This document shows positions 9,461 to 13,825 of a stretch of 13,825 bases of DNA, piece after piece (position 1 is the stretch's first letter; each line of letters begins with the position of its first letter). Where the stretch lies: NCBI GenBank assembly GCA_900763355.1, contig CAAFJY010000204.1:1-13825 (forward strand). The letters are read 5' to 3'. This DNA comes from Clostridia bacterium (GTDB lineage: Bacteria; Bacillota; Clostridia; Oscillospirales; Butyricicoccaceae). The position numbers and the translations under genes are program-made. The notes below the pieces were generated by a model. It ran no database searches and was not told where the DNA came from. It worked only from the letters and a program-made list of their open reading frames with translations.

Positions 9461-9482
9461 ATTTTCGCAAAACGGCGAAAAT
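9461..9482. promoter_or_regulatory. ATTTTCGC/GCGAAAAT inverted repeat upstream of the cit promoter
   Basis: Two perfect 8-base arms, ATTTTCGC (9461-9468) and GCGAAAAT (9475-9482), separated by AAAACG. The centre lies about 60 bases before the inferred transcription start, a common place for an activator. A smaller ATGT-ATTTTC-ACAT repeat lies at 9431-9444. The symmetry is seen; the binding protein is unknown. Confidence 0.45.
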
Positions 9483-9496
9483 TCGGGACAATTCCC

Positions 9497-9525
9497 TTGC
9501 TTTTCGTGCAAAACGCCCATATAAT
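9497..9525 (+). promoter_or_regulatory. Promoter of the citrate lyase operon
   Basis: A perfect TATAAT (9520-9525) lies 17 bases after TTGCTT (9497-9502), a weak -35 box matching consensus only at TTG. Start of transcription is expected near 9532, about 58 bases before the citD ATG. A strong -10 with a poor -35 fits a promoter that needs an activator, in line with the inverted repeat just upstream. Confidence 0.65.
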
Positions 9526-9542
9526 GATCAATGACAAAGCAC

Positions 9543-9564
9543 GCCCGGCGCCTGTCGGGCCTTT
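9543..9564 (+). promoter_or_regulatory. Leader hairpin before citD, weak terminator-like
   Basis: GCCCGGC (9543-9549) can pair with GTCGGGC (9554-9560), with one G-U wobble, around a GCCT loop. CTTTT follows. It starts about 11 bases into the predicted transcript and ends before the AAGGGAG ribosome binding site of citD (9574-9580). It may be an attenuator or a 5' stabilising stem; the U run is too short for a confident terminator. Confidence 0.45.
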
Positions 9565-9589
9565 TGACGAAACAAGGGAGCGTGAAACC

Positions 9590-9883
9590 ATGGAACTCAG
9601 CAAGATCGGTATGGCCGGCACCGTAGAGTCCGGCGATATCCTGGTTGAGATCGAGCGATCCGGGAACCCCGGCGTGGAGATCCAGCTGGACAGCACCGTG
9701 ATGGGGCTTTATGGCCGCCAGATCACCCAGGTCATCGCGGAAACCGCCGCTGAATGCGGCGTGGACGGCGTCCGCATCGTGGCCAGTGACAAGGGCGCTT
9801 TGGACTGCACCATCCGCGCCCGGGTCAAGACCGCCATCCTCCGGGCCTGTGACAGCCAGGACTATGGCTGGACCGTCAAGTGA
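9590..9883 (+). CDS. citD: Citrate lyase acyl carrier protein, gamma subunit
   Basis: CitD is the small acyl carrier of citrate lyase. It bears a 2'-(5''-phosphoribosyl)-3'-dephospho-CoA group that carries the acetyl and citryl thioesters between the other two subunits. The 97-residue protein has the family's N-terminal block MAGTVESGDILVEI, with Ser14 at the known attachment position, and the LYGRQITQVIAETA and DKGALDCTIRARVKTAI segments of the fold. The frame is open back to 9287, but those residues cover the promoter and leader and do not match CitD. The ATG at 9590 has AAGGGAG nine bases upstream. It is the first gene of citDEFXG, and its stop lies inside the citE ribosome binding region. 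Confidence 0.94.
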   Translation: MELSKIGMAGTVESGDILVEIERSGNPGVEIQLDSTVMGLYGRQITQVIAETAAECGVDGVRIVASDKGALDCTIRARVKTAILRACDSQDYGWTVK

Positions 9884-9897
9884 GGAGGGAAACCATC

Positions 9898-10806
9898 ATG
9901 CACGAAAAACAGAGACTGCGCCGCACTATGATGTTCATCCCGGGAAACAACCCCGGCATGATGCGGGATGCCCACATCTACGGCTCCGATTCCCTGATGT
10001 TCGACCTGGAGGATTCGGTCTCCATGGCCGAAAAGGATGCCGCCCGGATGCTGGTCTACAACGCACTGAAGACCATTGATTACGGAAAGACCGAGCTGGT
10101 GGTCCGCATCAACCCCCTGGACACCCCCTATGGCCGGGCCGACATCGAGGCCATGGTCTGCGCCGGGGCCCACGTCCTGCGTATGCCCAAGACCGAGAGC
10201 GCCCAGGACATCATCGACTGCGAAAAGGTCATCGAGGAGATGGAGATCAAGCACAACATCCCCGTGGGGACCACCCTGATGATGGCCGCCATTGAGGGGG
10301 CCATGGGTGTCATCAACGCCTACCAGATCGCCACGGCATCCAACCGCCTCATCGGCATCGCCCTGGGCGCGGAGGACTTCTGCGCCAACATGAAGTGCCA
10401 GCGCACCACCACCGGCGCCGAGCTCCAGCTGGCCCGCCAGACCATCGTCCTGGCCGCCCGGGCCGCGGGCATCGACGCGCTGGACACCGTTTATTCCGAT
10501 GTGAACAACGAAGAGCAGCTGTTGTACGAAGCACGGCTCATCAAGGATCTGGGCTTTGACGGCAAATCGGTCATCAATCCCCGGCAGATCGCCCCCGTCC
10601 ATTCGGTGTTCAACCCCACCCAGAAGGATATTGAAAAGGCCAAAAAGATCGTGGCCGCCATCAAGGAAGCCGAGGCCCGGGGCAGCGGCGTCATCAGCCT
10701 CAACGGCAAGATGGTGGATAAGCCGGTGGTCATCCGGGCCAAGCGTGTCATCGAGCTGGCGCTGGTCTCCGGCATCATTACCAAAGAGGAGGTCGAAGCC
10801 CTGTGA
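9898..10806 (+). CDS. citE: Citrate lyase beta subunit (citryl-ACP lyase)
   Basis: CitE cleaves citryl-ACP to oxaloacetate and acetyl-ACP, the second half of the citrate lyase cycle. The 302-residue TIM-barrel protein opens with RRTMMFIPGNNPGMM (8-22) and has FDLEDSV (35-41) and the substrate arginine region VVRINP (68-73). Probable Mg2+ ligands are Glu133 in AIEGAMGV and Asp160 in GAEDF, followed by KSVINPRQI (223-231). Length is normal. I chose the ATG at 9898 because GAGGAGG sits about eight bases upstream; a GTG at 9880 in the same frame would place that binding site inside the coding region. It lies 14 bases after citD, and its stop overlaps the citF start. Confidence 0.96.
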   Translation: MHEKQRLRRTMMFIPGNNPGMMRDAHIYGSDSLMFDLEDSVSMAEKDAARMLVYNALKTIDYGKTELVVRINPLDTPYGRADIEAMVCAGAHVLRMPKTESAQDIIDCEKVIEEMEIKHNIPVGTTLMMAAIEGAMGVINAYQIATASNRLIGIALGAEDFCANMKCQRTTTGAELQLARQTIVLAARAAGIDALDTVYSDVNNEEQLLYEARLIKDLGFDGKSVINPRQIAPVHSVFNPTQKDIEKAKKIVAAIKEAEARGSGVISLNGKMVDKPVVIRAKRVIELALVSGIITKEEVEAL

Positions 10807-12338
10807 AAAATGCCATCGGACACCAGCTGGACGCCCAGCTGATGGGCTCTTTGGGCCTGAGCCTGCATGAAGAAAGCAAGGTCAAGGATACCGCCACCCT
10901 GAAGGAGCGGCTCCAGCACAACGGCAAGCTGGTGGATTCTCTGGAAGAGGCCATCCGCGCCGCCGGACTGAAGGACGGGATGACCATCTCCTTCCACCAC
11001 CATTTCCGGGACGGGGACTATGTCCTGAACACCGTGGTGGAGACCATCTCCAAGATGGGGTATAAGGACATTACCGTGGCCTCCTCCTCCCTGAGCAACG
11101 CTCACGCCCCCCTGGTGCAGTATATCCAGGACGGCACCGTCACCGCTCTCCAGTCCTCGGGCTGCCGGGGCAAGCTGGCCGACGCCATCTCCAAGTGCGA
11201 GGTCCAGCTCAAGCAGCCGGTGATCTTCCGTTCCCACGGCGGCCGTGCCGCCGCTATCGCCAACGGCTCTCTGCACATCGACATCGCCTTTTTGGGCGTG
11301 GCTTCCTGCGACGCGCTGGGCAACGCCTCCGGCACCAACGAATCCGGCGAGAGCATGTGCGGCTCCCTGGGCTATGCCCGGGTGGATGCCCGCTATGCCG
11401 ACAAGGTCGTCCTCCTGACGGAAAAGCTGGCGGCTTACCCCAATCTCCCCGCCTCCATTCCCGCCACCGACGTGGATTATGTGGTTCAGGTGGACGCCAT
11501 CGGCGACAGCTCCAAGATATCCTCCGGGGCCACCCGCTATACCAAGAACCCCCGCGACCTTCTCATCGCCGAGAGCGCGGCCAAGGCCATCATGGCCTCC
11601 GGCTATTTCCAGGATGGCTTCTCCATCCAGACCGGCTCCGGCGGCGCGGCCCTGGCCGTCACCCGCTTCATCGAGGGCGAGATGGCCGAGCAGGGCATCA
11701 CCGCCGACTTCGCCCTGGGCGGCATCACCTCCCAGATCGTCAAGCTCCACGAACAGGGCCTGGTGAAAAAGGTTCTGGACGTCCAGAGCTTTGACGGGGA
11801 AGCCGCCCGCTCCATCCGGGACAACGCTGGTCATGTGGAGATCGACGGCAACCAGTACGCCAGCCCCTTCAACGAGGGCTCGGCCATCCATCAGCTGGAC
11901 GTGGTCATCCTCTCCGCTCTGGAGATCGACACCCAGTTCAACGTCAATGTCCTCACGGGCTCCGACGGCATCATCCGCGGGGCCATCGGCGGGCATCCCG
12001 ATACCGCGGCCTGCGCCGCCCTCACCGTCATCGTCTCCCCCCTCATCCGCGGACGAATCCCCTGCGTGGTGGACAAGGTGGGCTGCCTGATCACCGAGGG
12101 CTCGGTTTGCGACGTTCTGGTCACCGATGTGGGCATCGCCGTCAACCCCCGCCGGCCCGAGGTGGCCGAGCGGCTCAAGAAGGCCGGGCTCAACGTCAAG
12201 ACCATCGAGCAGCTGCGGGACGAGGCCTATGCCGTGGTGGGCAAGCCCGACGAGCTGGTCTTTGGCGACAAGGTGGTGGCCGTGGTCACCGACCCGGAGG
12301 GCCGCGCCCTGGACGTCATCTACAACGTCAAGGCATAA
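10803..12338 (+). CDS. citF: Citrate lyase alpha subunit (citrate:acetyl-ACP transferase)
   Basis: CitF exchanges the acetyl group on CitD for citrate, giving citryl-ACP and free acetate. The 511-residue sequence shows the CoA-transferase-like blocks of the family: SFHHHFRDGDY (63-73), a middle GSGGAALAVTRFIEGEM segment, and near the C-terminus EIDTQFNVNVLTGSDG, GAIGGHPDTAA and DVLVTDVGIAVNPRRP. It starts with GTG at 10803, overlapping the citE stop as GTGA, with AGGAGG ten bases upstream. A nearby ATG (10810) is out of frame. Length and conserved blocks indicate an intact gene. The last codons begin a GGCATAA repeat that recurs in the gap to citX. Confidence 0.97.
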   Translation: MKNAIGHQLDAQLMGSLGLSLHEESKVKDTATLKERLQHNGKLVDSLEEAIRAAGLKDGMTISFHHHFRDGDYVLNTVVETISKMGYKDITVASSSLSNAHAPLVQYIQDGTVTALQSSGCRGKLADAISKCEVQLKQPVIFRSHGGRAAAIANGSLHIDIAFLGVASCDALGNASGTNESGESMCGSLGYARVDARYADKVVLLTEKLAAYPNLPASIPATDVDYVVQVDAIGDSSKISSGATRYTKNPRDLLIAESAAKAIMASGYFQDGFSIQTGSGGAALAVTRFIEGEMAEQGITADFALGGITSQIVKLHEQGLVKKVLDVQSFDGEAARSIRDNAGHVEIDGNQYASPFNEGSAIHQLDVVILSALEIDTQFNVNVLTGSDGIIRGAIGGHPDTAACAALTVIVSPLIRGRIPCVVDKVGCLITEGSVCDVLVTDVGIAVNPRRPEVAERLKKAGLNVKTIEQLRDEAYAVVGKPDELVFGDKVVAVVTDPEGRALDVIYNVKA

Positions 12339-12369
12339 ACCGGGCATAATTTTCGAAAAACAGGCATAA
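12332..12369 (+). repeat. Three GGCATAA direct repeats around the end of citF
   Basis: GGCATAA occurs at 12332-12338 (including the citF stop), 12343-12349 and 12363-12369. The palindrome TTTTCGAAAA lies between the last two copies. It sits in the 89-base gap before citX, the largest gap within the cit operon. The repeats are unevenly spaced (11 and 20 bases), so chance duplication is possible; no terminator or promoter is convincing here. Confidence 0.35.
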
Positions 12370-12427
12370 ATATCAAAGAAAGCACGGAGAAATCAAGCGT
12401 TTCCCCGGCAGAACAGGAGGTAACACC

Positions 12428-12970
12428 ATGGAAAACTACATCGAACAGGAACAGGAGATCACCCTGGAACAGCTGCTCCGCAGCCGGGACGAGCGGGCGG
12501 AGTTTCAGAAGATCCTGCTGAAGGGCTATGGCCTCCCCCTGGTGTCCTTTACCGTGAATATGCCGGGGAAAATCAAGCGCTGCCGCCGCTCCCGCATCGT
12601 GTTTGACGCGGGGGTCCAGGCCATCCGGGAGGCGCTGGCCGGGGAGATCGTCTATTACAAGCTCATGGACAATCCCACCGGGCCGGAGGGTTTCTTCGCC
12701 GTGAGCATGGATGCCGAGGCTCTCAAGGCCGCCATGTGCCGCATCGAGGAGGATCACCCCCTGGGCCGGCTCATGGACATCGACGTCCTCGACGCTTCCG
12801 GCCAGCATCTCAGCCGCACCCAGTTGGGGGAAACACCCCGGAAATGCCTGGTGTGCGGCGGGATGGCCGCCGCCTGCACCCGCAGCCGGGCCCACCCGGC
12901 GGAGGAGGTCCTGGCGGCGGTGGACCGGATCCTGGCCGCCTGGGAACAGGAGTCTCATGACCCCCAGTGA
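12428..12970 (+). CDS. citX: Apo-citrate lyase phosphoribosyl-dephospho-CoA transferase
   Basis: CitX (holo-ACP synthase of citrate lyase) transfers the phosphoribosyl-dephospho-CoA group from its triphosphate precursor to the serine of CitD. The 180-residue protein has the family core GRLMDIDVL (113-121), LSR (128-130) and the cysteine/arginine block PRKCLVCGGMAAACTRSRAH (137-156). The N-terminus contains the usual LEQLLRSRDERAEFQ segment (13-27). The ATG at 12428 follows AGGAGGT by six bases, the strongest ribosome binding site in the cit cluster, which may offset the 89-base gap after citF. The gene overlaps citG by 14 bases. It is separate from citG here, whereas the two are fused in some bacteria. 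Confidence 0.93.
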   Translation: MENYIEQEQEITLEQLLRSRDERAEFQKILLKGYGLPLVSFTVNMPGKIKRCRRSRIVFDAGVQAIREALAGEIVYYKLMDNPTGPEGFFAVSMDAEALKAAMCRIEEDHPLGRLMDIDVLDASGQHLSRTQLGETPRKCLVCGGMAAACTRSRAHPAEEVLAAVDRILAAWEQESHDPQ

Positions 12971-13763
12971 CATCGGCGCGCTGGCCCGCCGGGCTCTGGA
13001 AGCGGAGGTCCGCCTGACACCCAAGCCCGGTCTGGTGGACAGCGAAAACACCGGGGCCCACCGGGACATGGATCTGAGCACCTTCCTCCGCAGCGCGGAA
13101 GCGTTGGAGCCCTGGCTGACCCGCCTGGCCCAGGCCGGCTCGGACATGGCCGCTCTCCCGCCGCCGCAGACCCTGCCCCCTCTCCGGGAGCTGGGCAAGC
13201 AGGCCGAAGGGGAGATGTACGCCGCCACCGGCGGGGTCAATACCCATAAGGGAGCGCTCTTTTCCCTGGGCCTTTTGTGCGCCGGAGCAGGACGGTGCGT
13301 CCGCCTGGGAGAGACACTTTCGGCGGACAAGCTGTGCGCTCTGTCGGCCGAGATTGTCCGGGGCATCACCGCGCGGGAGCTCACTCCCGGGGCGGACAGT
13401 CATGGCCTTGCGGCCTATGCCCGCTATGGAGCCCAGGGCGTCCGGGGAGAAGCCGAGGGCGGCTTCCCCGCCGTGCGGGAGCTGGCCCTGCCGCACCTCC
13501 TGTCCCGGGAGGGCAGCGGGGAAGAGCGGGCGCTGAAGGCGCTCCTGGCTCTGATCTCCCACCTGTGGGACACCAATGTGCTCCACCGGGCGGGGGAGGA
13601 GGGGCTGCGCTGGCTCCGGGGACAGGCCCGGGCCGTGCTGGAGGAGTTTTCTCTCCCCGCTCTGCGGGCCCTGGACCGGGAATGCATCCTGAGGAACATC
13701 AGCCCCGGGGGCAGCGCCGATCTGCTGGCCATCGCCCTTTTCCTCCGGGAACTGGAGAAATGA
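12957..13763 (+). CDS. citG: Triphosphoribosyl-dephospho-CoA synthase
   Basis: CitG joins ATP and 3'-dephospho-CoA to make 2'-(5''-triphosphoribosyl)-3'-dephospho-CoA, the precursor that CitX loads onto CitD. The 268-residue protein carries the family motifs TPKPGLVD (21-28), GAHRDMD (33-39), TGGVNTHKG (91-99), the YGAQGVRGEAEGGFP block (157-171), DTNVLHRAG (205-213) and SPGGSADLLA (249-258). The frame is open further upstream inside citX, but the conserved N-terminus and the AGGAG four bases before the ATG at 12957 set the start. It overlaps citX by 14 bases, so coupled translation is likely. It is the last gene in the window and complete. Confidence 0.95.
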   Translation: MTPSDIGALARRALEAEVRLTPKPGLVDSENTGAHRDMDLSTFLRSAEALEPWLTRLAQAGSDMAALPPPQTLPPLRELGKQAEGEMYAATGGVNTHKGALFSLGLLCAGAGRCVRLGETLSADKLCALSAEIVRGITARELTPGADSHGLAAYARYGAQGVRGEAEGGFPAVRELALPHLLSREGSGEERALKALLALISHLWDTNVLHRAGEEGLRWLRGQARAVLEEFSLPALRALDRECILRNISPGGSADLLAIALFLRELEK

Positions 13764-13768
13764 CCCCG

Positions 13769-13785
13769 GTTTTTCCGCGAAAAAC
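13769..13785. other. Short AT-rich inverted repeat after citG
   Basis: GTTTTTC and GAAAAAC form a 7-base stem with a CGC loop six bases after the citG stop. No T run follows directly; the nearest is at 13811-13816. It may be a weak terminator part or chance. The rest of the 62 bases to the window edge shows nothing else. Confidence 0.3.
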
Positions 13786-13825
13786 ACGCAAAAACACACC
13801 CAAACCATTCTTTTTTCACCGAACC

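Noticed and set aside
9287..9589. In-frame N-terminal extension of CitD by about 100 residues
   Set aside because: The stretch contains the terminator of deoC, the TATAAT promoter and the leader hairpin, and CitD proteins start at the MELSKIG-like segment with Ser14 at the correct distance.
9880..9897. GTG start for CitE at 9880
   Set aside because: It would put the GAGGAGG ribosome binding site inside the gene. The ATG at 9898 is well spaced and matches the family N-terminus.
10491..12347. 618-codon open frame on the minus strand opposite citF and the end of citE
   Set aside because: A shadow frame caused by high GC and codon bias. The plus strand carries well-conserved citrate lyase subunits.
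12711..12956. Upstream extension of CitG inside citX
   Set aside because: The extra residues are the out-of-frame reading of citX. The conserved CitG start and an AGGAG site fix the ATG at 12957.

Overview
The window looks like a chromosomal segment from a GC-rich, Gram-positive anaerobe of the class Clostridia, probably Oscillospiraceae or a relative (Flavonifractor/Intestinimonas-like). This is inference from gene content: a ClpE-type Clp ATPase, a DUF5711 protein beside CvpA and TruA, a shared ECF transporter module, strong GGAGG-type ribosome binding sites, and a fermentative citrate lyase cluster. No rRNA, tRNA, insertion sequence, phage gene or CRISPR array was seen. All 14 genes appear intact.

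Left half (26-8404, minus strand): eight closely packed genes read right to left. In transcription order they are a small class I SAM-dependent methyltransferase, ecfA1, ecfA2, ecfT, truA, a DUF5711 membrane-anchored protein, a CvpA-family membrane protein and a ClpE-like unfoldase. From the methyltransferase to DUF5711 the genes overlap or lie 1 base apart. CvpA follows after 21 bases and clpE after 76. A good sigma-A-type promoter (8466-8494) lies upstream of the methyltransferase. Between that promoter and the first start codon is a GC-only hairpin followed by seven U residues, an attenuator-like arrangement.

Centre (8405-8622): a short divergent control region. It holds the minus-strand promoter and, facing right, a second promoter (TTGACA-17-TAAGAT) for deoC (8623-9282), which ends at a strong intrinsic terminator (9313-9339).

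Right half (9283-13763, plus strand): a 307-base AT-richer intergenic stretch packed with inverted repeats and a TATAAT promoter precedes citD-citE-citF-citX-citG. CitD (acyl carrier), CitE (citryl-ACP lyase) and CitF (citrate:acetyl-ACP transferase) form citrate lyase, which splits citrate to acetate and oxaloacetate. CitG makes the prosthetic-group precursor and CitX attaches it to CitD. The acetyl-activating ligase CitC, a citrate transporter and oxaloacetate decarboxylase are not in the window. They may lie beyond the right edge, which is 62 bases past citG.

I found no clearly undescribed system. The most interesting items are regulatory: the hairpin/U-tract in the leader of the ECF operon, the inverted-repeat array and GTATAC palindrome upstream of citD, and a second leader hairpin before citD. 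The DUF5711-CvpA-ClpE association is also of interest.
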